From assembly GCF_905171765.1 (NCBI RefSeq), contig NC_053389.1, positions 748,155,146 to 748,219,145 on the forward strand: a stretch of 64,000 nucleotides of DNA. The letters run 5' to 3'. Positions 9,613 to 22,026 of this stretch are shown here, one piece after another (within the stretch, counting starts at the first letter, position 1; the number at the start of each line of letters is the position of its first letter). A model generated the notes under the pieces. The model made no database searches, had not been told where the DNA came from, and was given only the letters and a program-made list of their open reading frames with translations. The DNA comes from Bufo bufo. Lineage: Eukaryota; Chordata; Amphibia; Anura; Bufonidae. Position numbers and translations under genes: made by a program.

Positions 9613-12232
9613 TTAAAGGGGTTGTCCCATCTTGCTAGGATATGCCCCTAATGTCTGATAGGTGAGAGTCCCACCTCTTGGACCAGCACCTATCCTTAAA
9701 ACTGTTCCAAAGTGACAGTAGGCACGCCTCGCCTGTGCGGCTGCCATCCATTCATTTATATTGGACTGCCGAATATAGCCAGGCTCTGGCACCGCTATTT
9801 CCTGTGTGCTGCGGTATCAGACTATGCCAGATACAGTAAACTCCAGTGTACTGTTCCTCTGCCAGAACGAACTAGCGGAGTTTGTACTACATATTTGAAC
9901 TTGGACTTAGGAAAGTGAGAAGCCCAGGTCCAGGCTGCGCTTCCCTCACCAGTGTCTATAGTACATCTCCCAGCTCCACCACAGGAAACAATGGCAGGTA
10001 TCTGCATATAGTCCCTGCCCTCCCATATCACACAGACTCCAGCATACCAGGACTCATGAAGTTGTAAACTGTATTATATGACAGTAACATATGCTATATC
10101 AGCCATGACAGCAGTGAGTGCAAACATGAGCAGCATCTGCAGTGAATGAGGTAAGTGGGACAAGATACATGAGCAGGCATGGTTAAGACATGAATGTCTG
10201 AGGTAATAATGTCCCCACATATCATATAGACACTGATACTACAACAGTAGAAGATGTATGAGTTGAATGTGTACACTCTCCTAAAGGGGTATTCCAATTA
10301 TGTAACGTTTTCCCCTAGCCACAGGATGGCCGATAACTATTAGATATGTGGCAGTTCTACTGCTATGATCATCACCGATAATGGAAACGGAGACCCCTCA
10401 CCTTGTGGAGCCCCCTAAAATGAATGGAGCGGCCAGTCGAGCATGCGCACAGCCACTTCATTCATTTCTCTGGGCGTTCCAGAGATAGATGACCAGCCGC
10501 TCAGCATATTTTGGGGAGCTCTACAGGGTATGGGGTCCCTGTTCTTATGATCAGTGGGCTCATGAGCTCAGCCCTTTTCCATACACAGTAAAAGATGGTG
10601 CTGATCTGGTCCATTTAACTCTTCAGATGCTGCAATCCATATCAACCGTGCCATCCGAGCAGTTGCAATCATCCCCCCCACAACAAAATTTCAGGCTGAT
10701 GATTGGTTGTCAAGGCAGTAGATGGGCCTCCAAGGCTTCCAGACCTGCCATGTGAAGACTCCTATTAAACTGGCAGAAGCATTAGTTGCTCGATTATGTG
10801 CAGTTTTTCTGTGTGGATTCTCGTGCAGAAAAAAAACGCAGCGTAATACAGTACCAGTAAAGTGAATAAGATTTGCCAAATCTCATGTACACTTTGCTTA
10901 TTTTTTATTTGTGGAAATTGACCTGCTGTGCAAATTTTTAAAATGTGCAGCATGTCAATTGATTCTGCACCTTATATACAGTGGTTACCTCATAGGCTTT
11001 AATGGGGTTGTTAACATAAACGCAAAATCTGCAACAAAGAAAACATAAAAACGGCACAAAAAAACATGAATAATAGATTCATGTGCAGTTTTTACGTGTT
11101 TTTTGTGTGTATTGTCTTCTGATTTTCTTCATACAAATCTGCATAGTGTGCCAGTAGCCTTAACGTGAATCACACAAGCAATCAAACGGTTGCAGGCTGA
11201 AAATCAAGCAAACAATTGAATAGCTTTATTAATAATATAAACAAAAGTATTAAAATTATCTTTTTTTTTTTTACCATTTATCATGTTAAAAATGAAAAAC
11301 AGTAGCAATTGCTGGAGGACATGGGTAGCATATCTTAGTGATATGCTACCACTGAATAACTATAAAGTGACTACGGTATAACAAAAGAAACGCCAAAGCT
11401 GCCATAACACAAATAGATATAATTATCTCTAACTATAGACCTACAGGAAATACAAAATATAGGATTATGATGAAACCTAAATGCCTATCCTGTGCTGATG
11501 AACTGATTATAAACACATTACATAGGAAGACAGCCTTGACCAAAGCGGCCAGATAATCTGCAGTCGGGAAATCAATGTGCATTAGATATGAAGCCCACAC
11601 TTCCTGAGCCTGTCCGGTAATAGATCCTCAGTTTGTCAAGAAAAGGGTCACACCAACAAGCCCATAAATTATTCCCAGAGTGTTGTGTGAAACAGCTTGT
11701 GATTTGTGATTGCATTGTGAGAAGTAATTTCAGATTTAGTGAGGGGATTAGAAACTGCAGGAATAATCCATCTCTTTACCCGGCAGCGTTTTGCTGCGGC
11801 CTATCTTCTCCGCGCTGGGTCTGAATACAGGTTTCGCATGCACACAGATATAAACACATGAAAAATCCTGTCTACTAAATTCATGTCAATAGGTTTAAAT
11901 GAAAGAAAATCTGTGCAAACCCAAGGTTCTCTATTATCATGCTCTAATCTGTTTTCGAAGCAGCTTTCTTAAATTTTGCCTGGAAAAGTCTAGAATTATT
12001 TTAAAGAAAAATTCTACTTATAACACAAGTATTAGATATGGATGAATGAGAAAACATAAAACATCTAATTATCTGTATAGTTTATTCCTAATTAATGGCT
12101 AGCTGTGAAATCGCTGCATGAGAAACTATTGGATGCACACGAAAATGGCCGAAGAACTCACGGCAGTTTTTCCTCGAGGTACAACCATTCTCTCTATGGG
12201 CTGCCTTGGGTACTACAACATAACTTGATATA
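9613..12232. other. mostly unassigned non-coding DNA with MITE-like starts
   Basis: TTAAAGGGGTTGTCCCATC at 9613 and TAAAGGGGTATTCCAATT near 10294 look like T2/Kolobok-type ends, but no matching opposite ends were found. Sequence from about 11200 to 12110 is AT-rich, lacks recognisable repeat structure, and includes CTAATTAATGGCTAG-type homeodomain-like sites. No supported coding frame. Confidence 0.4.
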
Positions 12233-12445
12233 AGAGGCGTTGTGGCTTAGTGGTTATCATTGCTGACTTGCAGCCGTGGGGTCATGGGTATAAGTCTAAC
12301 CAAGGGCAACATTTGCGTGGTATGTTCTCCTTGTGTTTGTGGGGGTTTCCTCCCACACTCCATAGAAATATTTGGTATGAGAGCTTATATGGCAGCCACT
12401 GGCTCCATGACCACCTGTAGCTGTTGTTGTCACCCTCCTAAAAGA
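12233..12445 (+). mobile_element. tRNA-derived SINE
   Basis: The head reads GTGGCTTAGTGGTTATCATT, a good pol III A box (TGGCNNAGTGG). GGTCATGGGTATAAGTCTAACC is a decayed B box. It is followed by the body conserved in vertebrate SINEs (CAACATTTGCGTGGTATGTTCTCC, then GGGGGTTTCCTCCCAC). The decayed B box argues against a working tRNA or an active SINE. The 3' end is approximate. Confidence 0.7.
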
Positions 12446-12904
12446 ATAGGATCAGAGAAGAAAACTCAGAAGGGGCTCTCTACCTAGTAATGTGGAAAGC
12501 AAACCTTTTAAATGAGAAATCTAGGTCATTCCTGGTGCAGTGGTAGATGTTCGTAAATGCAATCTGATTGGCACAGGCTGACCTACGGTGTAAATGCTGA
12601 GGGTAGGTTCAAACAGTTTTTTGGAGGGAGTGTTACAGCAGATTTCTCCTGCAGGATTTTCAGCCAAAATCAAGTGAACTTGAAAGGAATCGGAAATATA
12701 AAAAGAATTTATACTTCTCATTTCTGCTGGATCCACTTCTGAAACCAAGAGATTGTGGCTCCAGATTTACTAACTATGGTTTGGCACATCTAAAGGTTTT
12801 TACACTCTCTTTCGACTTGATGGAAAAAGAGCTGAGTGTTACTTACCTGACAGATCCTGAGCTGCCACTCCAATTCCCCAAACTAAGCTCTGGCTGCAAC
12901 GGTA
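12446..12904. other. no gene recognised
   Basis: AT-rich intergenic sequence between the SINE and the L2 fragment. No coding frame or repeat termini were identified. Confidence 0.4.
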
Positions 12905-14025
12905 ATGATGATTATGATTATTATTTATTAAAGCGCCATTCATTCCATAGCGCTGTACATATAAAAAGGGGTATACATACATAATACAGACAATTGCACC
13001 AAAGCATAAATAAGAAGAGTTACAAACTGGTACAGAAGGAGAGAGGGCCCTGCCCACGAGGGCTTACAGTCTACATGGTATGGGAGAAGGACACAGTAGG
13101 AGAGGGGGGAAGCTGGTCATGGCGGTATAGAGGCAGCAGGGTTACTGTCCGAAGAGGTTTGTCCGAAGAGGTGGGTTTTTAGGTTTCTTTTGAAGGATTC
13201 CACTGTCGGTGAGAGTCTGATATGTTGGGGTAGCAAGTTCCAGAGTGTGGGGGATGCACGGGAGAAATCTTGGAGGCGATTGTGGGAAGAGGTGATAAGA
13301 GGAGAGGAGGAGGTCTTGTGAGGATCGGCGATTGCGTGTGGGGATGTATCGGGAAAGTAACTCAGAGTTGTAGGGAGGGGACAGGTTGTGGACAGCCTTG
13401 TATGTATTTGTTAGTATGTTGAACTGAATTCGCTGAGCAATGGGGAGCCAGTGAAGGGATTGGCAGAGGGGAGAGACAGAGAAGTAATAGGGTGAGGGGT
13501 GTATTAGTCGGGGAGCAGAATTGAGGATAGATTGGAGGGGTGTAAGAGTGCTAGATGGAAGGCCACAGAGCAGAATGTTGCAGTAGTCTAGGAGGGAGAT
13601 AATGAGGGCATGTACAAGCATTTTTGAAGATTCAAAGTTGAGGAAAGCGCGGATGCGGGAGATGTTTTTGAGTTGGAGGCGGCAGGTGGTGGAAAGGACT
13701 TGGATGTGTGGTCAGAAGGAGAGGGCAGAATCCAAGGTCACTCCAAGGCAGCGGACTTGGTTGACCGGGGAGAGTGTGCAGCCTTTGATCGTGATAGATA
13801 GGTCTGTTGGGGGGGGGGGGGATTGAGCAAGATGGGGGAAAGATGATGAATTCTGTTTTATCCATGTTAAGTTTTAGAAAGCGAGAGGAGAAGAAGGATG
13901 ATATAGAAGATAGATATTGTGGGATTCTGTATAATAAGGTGGTGATGTCTGGACCAGAGAGGTAGATTTGTGTGTCATCAGCATAAGAGTGATACTGAAA
14001 GCCATAGGAATCTATGAGAAATCCC
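12905..14025 (-). mobile_element. L2/CR1-type LINE, 5'-truncated 3' portion with RT remnants
   Basis: The minus strand carries non-LTR reverse transcriptase remnants: HSYADDTQIYLS (motif C, about 13965-14000), then LLDYCNILLCGLPSSTL and SLHWLPIAQRIQFNILT in another frame (13142-13621), so at least one frameshift separates them. The 3' UTR has TGTAAGCCCTCGTGGGCAGG and ends in an A/T-rich simple tail after CAGCGCTATGGAATGAATGG, characteristic of L2-type elements. It is truncated upstream of the RT palm. Confidence 0.85.
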
Positions 14026-14258
14026 TTTGACAACCCATGACTGCTACAGCCAATTACAGGTCTCTTCAGTGCATTGCTAAGGACAGTGTTTATCTGCAAA
14101 TGTGACATCATTGCTGCAGGCGGGTAAAAAGAGGCAAGCCAGGAGAACTTGAGAGGGAATGTGGGATCAGTCGGGTAAGTCACCCCTATTTTTTTTTTGC
14201 AGGAGAATCCTATCTGTTGTCCGGGTCTTCTGTACCCAGACAACCCCTTTAATATCAC
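13142..14258 (-). pseudogene. non-LTR retrotransposon ORF2 remnant (L2/CR1 type)
   Basis: Two broken frames. The upstream one (13632-14258) holds the YADD catalytic motif followed by FLKLNMDKTEF; residues before about 14025 come from an adjoining repeat. The downstream one (13142-13621) holds the thumb and C-terminal region through the LFGQ end. The join is disrupted near 13625-13830, where a poly-G/C run (13807-13820) also sits. It cannot encode a working enzyme. Confidence 0.82.
14030..14252. mobile_element. T2/Kolobok-like element, right end only
   Basis: It ends GTACCCAGACAACCCC followed by TTTAA (TTAA at 14249-14252), the mirror of the TTAAAGGGGTTGTC ends used by this repeat class. The left end is not visible because the L2 fragment abuts it. 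Confidence 0.45.
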
Positions 14259-14636
14259 AAATAAATGTCCAGAAAAAAATCATATACTTTCTTAAATCAG
14301 TGGCGTACCTTCAGCGGAGGAAGACCATACAACTGTTATGGGGTACTTTGGGGGTTAGTAGGCTCGGCTTTTAATTAGAAAAAATAATCTGTCAGAAATC
14401 TTGGGCTTTGCATTGCCTGGTAGTGATTGATGCACACCTACTGGTAAACTGGGGGGACAGGGGGCCCATACTAAGTTTTGCTATGAGGCACAATCAGATC
14501 TGTGTACCTGTGTACTTAATGGTAACTTGTATATTTACACTAATGTTTTATTATTTCTGAATAGCAAAAAGAAAAAAGATAAAAAAGAGTGCAGAACCTA
14601 AACGTCTATAAAGCTACTTGTAATAATACATTAACA

Positions 14637-14750
14637 ACAAAAAAAATGTCAAAGGCAAAAAACTAATAAAATAAAAATTCTTGGTCCTCAGTCATTTTGA
14701 TTCAGCTCCCTTTAGGATTTTAAATATGGCCGTAATATTTTTTTCTTGCT
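14637..14750. repeat. inverted second copy of the segment at 6112-6214
   Basis: The run AAATGTCAAAGGCAAAAAAC...GGCCGTAAT is the reverse complement of ATTACGGCC...GTTTTTTGCCTTTGACATTT upstream of PLE-1, with about a handful of differences over 105 bp. It is a dispersed repeat end, not coding. Confidence 0.85.
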
Positions 14751-16225
14751 AGTATTATGTACAAATTTTACTCTAAGAAACTTTGGTTAAGGTCATAGTA
14801 ACAAAATCCAAAGAACAAGCTGTTGAACAACAGGAAAATAAATTCTTGATGCGAGGAGCATAGCAGAGAATGTTCATTTACAATAAGGGACTTAGTTATG
14901 GTTGTACATGACTTAAAATTGTATTGATTTTTCCAGCACATCCCTCCTCCTGACATTATCGTGATTAATGTCCAAGTTCTAATATCAGTTTCTGAACATG
15001 ACTAGTTATGCCTGAAACAAAAAGTAATTTACCCCAATCACCCAAATACCCTTGACTTTCTCTGGAAACTTTAGAAAGTCTGGAAAATTGAGACACATTT
15101 ATTTTCTGGGACATAAAAAAAAAATAAAAGTTGCCTGGGCGATGATAGGAGAATAGGAGTCAAAATAATAAAAGTATAATAGAAAAAAAAAAAAAGTTTT
15201 ATGTCCTTTTGATATAAACAATGGAGGAAAGTTAAGTACTCGTCCTCCTCAGTAGTCCAACAGGCAGTTCTGAGCCAGAGCATTAATATGATGGAGGGCG
15301 GGGAGTGTAATGTCTCTGAGCAGTAATCCGGAAGTATAATATCTTTCTCTCTATAGCATGCACTGCTCAATGTGTCACCGGGTCTGTCTAAGTGACCTTG
15401 TGGACACATAATTGTCTTCTACGGATCATTTCAATTGAGACACATTAACATAGCAGCTTTTGGGATTCTGTCAAGACTGCTAGGAAAGATTAAATGGGTC
15501 ATGGAAAGGTTGCACTTAAAATCTGCCTTGTGTTTAACCCTTTTACAGATCGAATGAAAGAAAATAAAAGCTGTTAAAATTAAAGGAATTAAATTGTTTA
15601 ATGAAAGAAAATAGAAATTGTAAAAAAAAAAAGCAAGTAAATGCAGCCGTTATTTTCACAGTTTTCTTTCATAGTAATTCAAACAATAAATATCTCTATG
15701 AAAAGGTTGCATGAGCCGCAGCATACAGCACTATATAATAATAAATGCATAAAGCAGGCAACATAAAAGAAAACCAGAAGTAAAAATAAAAGTACATCTA
15801 GAATGTATAGTAAAAAAGTTCAAAAATAAACAACCAGTGCTTCTATAAACTTGACCAAAGCTAAAATAATAAAGTTCTCAATGTAGAATTCGTTGCCATT
15901 CCTTGGCTTTACTTAGCTTTTTGTTCAGGCCTCTAATAAGTATTCCATATGAGTGGATAAGCCGGTCACAGCCGACTGTAGTGACCTGACTATGGTTGAG
16001 GCATCACTGCAGTGACTTGTGATTGGTTGGAAATACTCACGTGAGACATCATCAGAGGTTTAAACAGATTGTAGCAGGAGGAACCCAACAGCAGAAGTGA
16101 GGGAATGTTTTACAGTTCTGAATATAAATGTATTTACTTTTTTTTTCTTCTCATTTTAGCATTTGTTTTTATTCCTTGTTGTATACTGACTAGATGAAGG
16201 CCAAAAGGATACTCTTTTGGCCTCT
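14751..16225. other. no gene recognised
   Basis: AT-rich DNA with several poly-A/T runs (around 15110, 15185, 15625 and 16140). No open frame has recognisable motifs and no element termini were found. Confidence 0.4.
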
Positions 16226-16369
16226 GATTAACCCTTTAGTGACCACCCATATCTGTTTTTACGGCGGTCACTAAGGGGCCTTGCAGGGCTGGCTCCAGGT
16301 TCATGTGGGCCCTTGGGCGATAAAGTCTCAGTGGGCCCCCTTACACAGTGGTAATTCTTTGAGTACAGA

Positions 16370-16518
16370 TAATATAGTAGATATCACCTGCAGACCTATG
16401 TAACAGCACAGATAACACAGTCATGGCTATCTGAGTACAGAAAATGTAGTAGTGTTACCTGCAGTCCTATGTAAAACCACAGATGACACTAGTGCTAATA
16501 ATGTGTTAGTGTTACCTG
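16370..16518. repeat. minisatellite, about 62-74 bp unit, left part
   Basis: Repeats of GTTACCTGCAGTCCTATGTAA followed by AACCACAGATNACACTAGTGCT. The array resumes at 18601 beyond a hAT insertion, so this is the left portion of one array. Confidence 0.8.
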
Positions 16519-17093
16519 CAGGGCTGTGGAGTTGGTAGATAAATGCTCCGACTCCAACTCCGACTCCAACTCCGACTCCGACTCCTCAGTATTTGGTACT
16601 TCCGACTCCGACTCCCCGACTCTGACTTCTCTCTATTTAATATGCAAATGTATTTTATACATTCCTTGAAGGAAAGAAAGGCAACATACATGTCATTACC
16701 ACAGAACTACTGGCTAGGAAGCTGCTGCCTTCTCCTTTGTGTGCTGATCTTCTGCTGAACATAGGGCAGTGGGAGGATCCAGGAAGGGGCATTTATTGTA
16801 AAACATGATTTCCCTAGTAGAATCCCATAGTCATGTTTAAAGTTTAAGCTAACAATCTGAGTTTACAAGTTTTTAAAGCCTTAGCTGAATGACAGCAGTT
16901 TTTCAAATGGTTTACAGCTTCAGTCTTGAACTATTGACTATCCATTTCCTTCACTTATATAAGTGTCTAGTCCTGCAAAAAACATATATACTCTATCAGT
17001 TATCAGTGCGAGGCTAGGCTAACCGTGGGCGTTGCGTTCCCTGTAACAGTGGAACACAACACAATGGAAAGTATAAGTATTTCCGCTCCTTAA

Positions 17094-17542
17094 AGGGAAC
17101 CTGTCACCAGTTTTATGGTGTCCTAACTAAGGGCAACATAAATAAGTGACTGATTCTCTTAGCAAAATGCTGGGTCACTTTCTTTAATTGACCCAGTCAA
17201 TCTGCCAACATCTTGTATTGAAAAGCTCCAGCTGATAATGATGAGTCCTGAATATTCATGAGCTCCTGACTCTCCCTGCCCACCTGCTGCTGAGTGACAG
17301 TTTTTTTCCATATGAATCAGCAGCAGGTGGGCAGGGGAGTGGCTATATCTCTGAATTAAATATACGCTGGACTCAATGACATCACACTGGACTCAAATCA
17401 GCTCATTAGCATCTTTGTGTGTATATTATGAGGTAACCATCTGTCACACCAATAAGTGAATACATCTAAGGTACTTTTAAGTAGTTAATGATTGTATATA
17501 ATTAGTTAGATTATAATCAAATATCCACATGACAGGTTCCCT
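17094..17542. mobile_element. complete T2/Kolobok-like MITE
   Basis: TTAA (17090-17093) AGGGAACCTGTCA ... TGACAGGTTCCCT TTAA (17543-17546). The 449-bp element has a 13-bp perfect terminal inverted repeat and a 4-bp TTAA duplication. An internal inverted repeat (GCCCACCTGCTGCTGA / TCAGCAGCAGGTGGGC, about 17278-17333) is present. No coding capacity. Confidence 0.9.
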
Positions 17543-17673
17543 TTAACTGTGCGTTGCGTGCCATATAGTGAAGCACATGAAAAGCATGCTTCTTCATGGT
17601 CACTTAACATGTTCGTTTTGCGGTAACGTGACGCACTGCATGCATTGGCCTTTATTCTTACAGTAGAGAAGTA

Positions 17674-18446
17674 CCGTATTTTTTGCAAAAGTGGGGGAAA
17701 AATAGCAGTGCGTCTTATGGGGCGAATGTTGCGACCGTCCGGTGAATAGGCTGAGAGGGGGGAGGGGTTGGGGGCCGGCATCTGTTTCTGTAATGGCAGC
17801 CGGGCCCGATGCAGTCACTGTATTCTACTACACCGGGCCCCGCTCACTGTAGTATACGGTAATCATATCTGACTTGTGGGTATTGTTAAAGTATTCCAAT
17901 CATCTTAAATCTAGCGCTGTACTGCTTACTACTAACTTCTTGGCAATCAGGAGGCCGGGTGGGCGCTCGTAGCATAGCTCACTACGTCACGCGCCTGCTC
18001 CGCCCACTTTAGTAATGAAGCAGGCACGGGGCCCCGCTGCCATTACAGAAACAGATGCCGGCCCCCATTCACTACACAGGGACACTGTTATGGGGGGGAT
18101 CTGTGGATGACACATAAGATAAGATGCTATATATGTGTCATCCACAGATGCCCCCACAATGATCCCCCATAACAGTGCCATCCACATATGCCCCCATAAC
18201 AGTGCCATCCACAGATGCCCCCATAACAGTGCCATCCACAGATGCCCCCATTACAGTGCCATCCACAGATGCCCCCATAACAGTGCCATCCACAGATGCC
18301 CCTATAATAGTGTCATCCACAGACCACCATTAGTTCAAAACCCACCAAAAGCACACCTTTTGGTTCAATTTTTTTTTCTTATTTTCCTCCTTAAAAACCT
18401 AGGTGCGTCTTATGGGCAGGTGCGTCTTATAGGGCGAAAAATAGGG
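17674..18446. mobile_element. TA-flanked MITE with imperfect terminal repeats and an internal minisatellite
   Basis: Left end TA-CCGTATTTTTTGC (17672), right end GCGAAAAATAGGG-TA (18447). Both ends carry GTGCGTCTTATGGG-type repeats. The TA duplication suggests a Tc1/mariner target preference. The interior holds a 27-bp tandem array (18130-18320). Confidence 0.7.
18130..18325. repeat. 27-bp tandem repeat, about seven units
   Basis: The unit is CCATCCACAGATGCCCCCAT followed by AACAGTG, repeated in direct orientation with few changes. It lies within the TA-flanked MITE. Open frames across it are repeat translations, not genes. Confidence 0.92.
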
Positions 18447-18600
18447 TAATTAATTAGAACTTTTTGTGAATTGGGACATTTAAACTTTTTTATTTTTTAT
18501 TCCAATTTAAATCTAGTAGGAGTCGGTGTCGGTTCATTTTTTGCCGACTCCGACTCCAGGTACCCAAAATTGCCTCCGACTCCTCGACTCCACAGCCCTG

Positions 18601-18785
18601 GTTACCTGCAGTCCTATGTAAAACCACAGATAACACTAGTGCTGATAATGTGGTAGTGTTCCCTGCAGTCCTATGTAAAACCACATATGACACTAGTGCT
18701 AACAATGTGGTAATGTTACCTGCAGGCCTATGTAAAACCACAGATAACACTAGTGTAGATCATGTGGTAGTGTTACCTACGTCCT
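18601..18785. repeat. minisatellite, right part
   Basis: Continuation of the array at 16370-16518, three more units of about 60 bp, separated from it by the hAT insertion. Confidence 0.8.
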
Positions 18786-18924
18786 TAGTGTGCCTCCCTG
18801 TGTCTCTCCCACGGACTCCATGCTGGTGGCGCTGCCTCTTCTTCCATCTTCTTCTTCTTGCCCCGCATAGAACGTCCTGATGTAGGTGCGTCAAGACATA
18901 GGAACACTGTGGGCATTGTGATGG

Positions 18925-19324
18925 TGACACACACGGAGAGACACACACAGGGCGACACATACACGGAGACACACACACACATGGATAAACACACACATGG
19001 GGACAGACACACACACAGGGAGAAATACACACACACACACAGGGAAAGACACATACACACAAGGACACACACACAGGGGCGGTCAAATACACACAGGGAC
19101 AGATACACACACACACACAGGAACAGACAGACACACACACACACACACAGGGACAGATACACACACACACACACAGGAACAGACAGACACACACACACAC
19201 ACACACACAGGGACAGACATACACACACACACACACAGGGACAGACATACACACAGGAATAGACAGGCACAAACACACAGGAACAGACAGACAGAAAGAC
19301 AGACACACACACAGGGACAGACAG

Positions 19325-19355
<31 letters not shown>

Positions 19356-19495
19356 GACACATGGGACAGACACATATACACAAGGACACACACACAGGGG
19401 AGGTCAAATACACACAGGGACAGATACACAGACAGACAAACACACAGGGATAGACACACACACACACACACAGGGACAGACACACAGCTAGGCCT
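18925..19495. repeat. CA-rich microsatellite/minisatellite
   Basis: Long (CA)n interspersed with GGGACAGA and GGAACAGA blocks. Frames on both strands read as low-complexity Thr/His or Cys/Val protein and are artefacts. Confidence 0.96.
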
Positions 19496-19888
19496 CACCA
19501 CATTCCAGCCAGGCTCCTGTCTGTACAGGAACACAGCTCTGCTCCTCCGGCTCCTCCCCCACTGGTCATATGGGCGGATGACACCAGGAAGGTCCATTAG
19601 CTCGGTAGGAAACTCCATCTACCCTGTTCTGAGTCCTGGGGCCGCCCACCCCAGCAGTGCACATGGTGAAAATTGTCTGCATTGCTGGGGTAAGCTGCCC
19701 TAGAATTCAGAACAGGCAGTTTAATGCTCCAGGACACCCCCCTCCATATATAAAAAAATATATATATAATAATGGCGCAGACATGCACACTGGTTACTGT
19801 GCTGAAGATCTGCCTTCAGCACAATAACCATCAGGGACCAACAGTAATGGTCCCTGATCATGTGGTCTCCATGATAAACCTATCACAT

Positions 19889-21660
19889 CATGGGTGTAGG
19901 AACCCCAAAAAATCTGGGGGGGGGACAGCATTTTTGCTCGCCGGGTATATTCTTATTCAGTAAACTGCGAGTTGTTTATATTGTTAAATTTGAACCCCCC
20001 CCCCCCCCCCTCCACACTTACAGTTCTGAAGACTCAGGGGTGCTGGCTGGCTTGCCTGAGGTGCTGGCTGGCTTGCCTGAGGTGCTGGCTGGCTTGGCCG
20101 GGCAGAAGGAGTGTGGGAGACTGTGAGGCCTTTTTCTCCAAGCTGCTCTGGGCAGCTGGGCTCCGGGCTGGAAGTGGGCACAATAATAAAAAAATATTTT
20201 TCATTACACCTCAGGTCAGACCACCAATCAGACCCCCAATGTTAATCAGACCTCAGCTAACAGCCCCAATAAGATCCCCAATGTTAATAAGACCTCAGAT
20301 CACACCTCAGCTCAGACCCCTATATGAATGACCCCCAATCAGACCTCAGATAAGAGCCCCAGTTCCTCTCATCAGCCCCCCAGTGCCTCTCATCAGCCAG
20401 TAATAACAGCCCCCCCAATCATGTGCCAGTAATAACAGCCCCCCAAGCATGTGCCAGTAATAACAGCCCCCCCAATCATGTGCCAGTAATAACAGCCCCC
20501 CAATCATGTGCCAGTAATAACAGCCCCCCCAATCATGTGCCAGTAATACCAGACCCCCCCCAATCATGTGCCAGTAATACCAGACCCCCCAATCATGTGC
20601 CAGTAATACCAGACCCCCCCAATCATGTGCCAGTAATACCAGACCCCCCAATCATGTGCCAGTAATACCAGACCCCCCCAATCATGTGCCAGTAATACCA
20701 GACCCCCAAATTCCCCAATCATGTGCCAGTATAATACCAGACCCCCCAATCATGTGCCAGTAATACCAGACCCCCTAATCATGTGCCAGTAATACCAGAC
20801 CCCCCCAATCATGTGCCAGTAATACCAGACGGTCCAGACCCCCCTCAATCATGTACCAGTAATACCAGACCTACCCAATCATGTGGCAGTATTGTAATAC
20901 CAGACCAGACCCCCCAATTATGTGCCACTATACCAGACCCCCCAATCATGTGCCAGTAATACCAGACAGAACCCCCCCAATCATGTGGCAGTAATACAAG
21001 ACCCCCCCCCCCCAATCTGTGCCAGTAATTCCAGGGCCCCCCCAAATTCCCCAATCGTGTGCCAGCCCAGTATAATACCAGGCCCCCCCCCCAAATTCCC
21101 CAATCATGTGCCAGTATAATACCAGTGCCCCCCTTTTATGTGGCAGTTAAAAAAAAAAATAAAAAAAATGATTGTATATAATATAGTTAATTAATAAAAT
21201 AAAATAAAATGAACACTTATACTTACCTCTTTGGAGCGATGCGATGCAGGCCTCTTCCAGCCAGTGTCCTGACTCCAGCGCTGTACGGCTCAGGCGGCAC
21301 GATGACGTCATCGCGCTGCCTACGCCGGCCTCTGATAGGCTGCCGGCCTAGTAGTAACGGCAGCCTATCAGAGGAACAGGAAAGGGACACACCTCCCTGC
21401 CCTGCTCCTCCGCAGCCTTCTGTTTGTATCGCTGTCCTGAGGACAGCGATATAAACAGAAACAGATCACCATGGAGATGAGCGCTTCGCTTCCACAATGG
21501 AAGCGCTCATCTCAGTGACTGCCCCGCCGCACACTGCCTGCCCTGCCGCACACAGACACTGCCACTGGCCTGGCTGGAGCCTGGGGGGGATTTAACCAAA
21601 CCTGTCCCCCCCGCATTGTTTTCTGGGGGGGATCCGTCCCCCCCGCTTCCTACGCCCATG
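19889..21660. mobile_element. non-autonomous hAT-like element
   Basis: The left end CATGGGTGTAGGAA (19889) and right end TTCCTACGCCCATG (21660) form a terminal inverted repeat with one mismatch. Flanking octamers are TATCACAT (19881-19888) and CATCACAT (21661-21668), 7 of 8 identical. The interior is non-coding and includes a 29-bp tandem array. Confidence 0.75.
20395..21125. repeat. tandem array, about 29-bp unit (AATCATGTGCCAGTAATACC + AGACCCCCC)
   Basis: More than twenty degenerate units. C-run length varies between copies, and some units carry a short insertion (AAATTCCCC). The non-coding array lies inside the hAT-like element. Frames through it are spurious. Confidence 0.93.
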
Positions 21661-22026
21661 CATCACATCCATTATATTTACTAACACAGCCAGGACATTG
21701 GCTGTGTTTCTTTCTCCCCTCAGTGCAGTTGTTCTGTGAGGAGAGAGATCAAACTTCTGTCCTGGCTGTGGGCTTTGTGCGATACTGTGGAAAGAAAAAT
21801 AATAATAAATCAATCTATAAACCTTCCATAACTGGCGGTCAGTGGGTGTACGTCATTAAACGTCCGTTATTAGGATGGTCAGTTATTTTCATTAGGGACC
21901 CTGTGTCCGTCTGTTACTGGTGGTCAGTGGGTGTCCGTCATTAGGCGTCCGTAATTAGGCATCTATTAGGGACGGTCAGTTATTTTGATTCATTTAAAAT
22001 GTATAATTTTTAGGGTGGGATATATA
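21661..22026. other. no gene recognised; short imperfect repeats
   Basis: Contains repeated GGTCAGTGGGTGT(A/C)CGTCATTA and CGTCCGTNATTAGG blocks (21836-21985). No termini or coding frame. Confidence 0.4.

Larger units (their letters stand above)
16519..18600. mobile_element. non-autonomous hAT element with perfect 8-bp target duplication
   Basis: Termini CAGGGCTGTGGAG (16519) and CTCCACAGCCCTG (18600) are inverted, and GTTACCTG flanks both sides (16511-16518 and 18601-18608). Subterminal regions are GACTCC hexamer repeats (16549-16620, 18520-18595). No transposase is present. Inside are at least two later insertions (17094-17542 and 17674-18446). It landed within a minisatellite. Confidence 0.92.

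Noticed and set aside
12233..12310. tRNA gene
   Set aside because: The A box is good but the B box is degenerate and a SINE body follows; no cloverleaf can be closed.
18135..18449. Regular direct repeats suggesting a CRISPR array
   Set aside because: 27-bp units have no unique spacers and lie inside a MITE in eukaryotic DNA.
18760..19618. Cys/Val-rich and Thr/His-rich frames up to 277 residues
   Set aside because: Translations of the CA-rich repeat; no domains and open in several frames at once.
20346..21119. Frames with HDWGG or NHVPVI repeats
   Set aside because: Direct translations of the 29-bp tandem array; no start context or domain.
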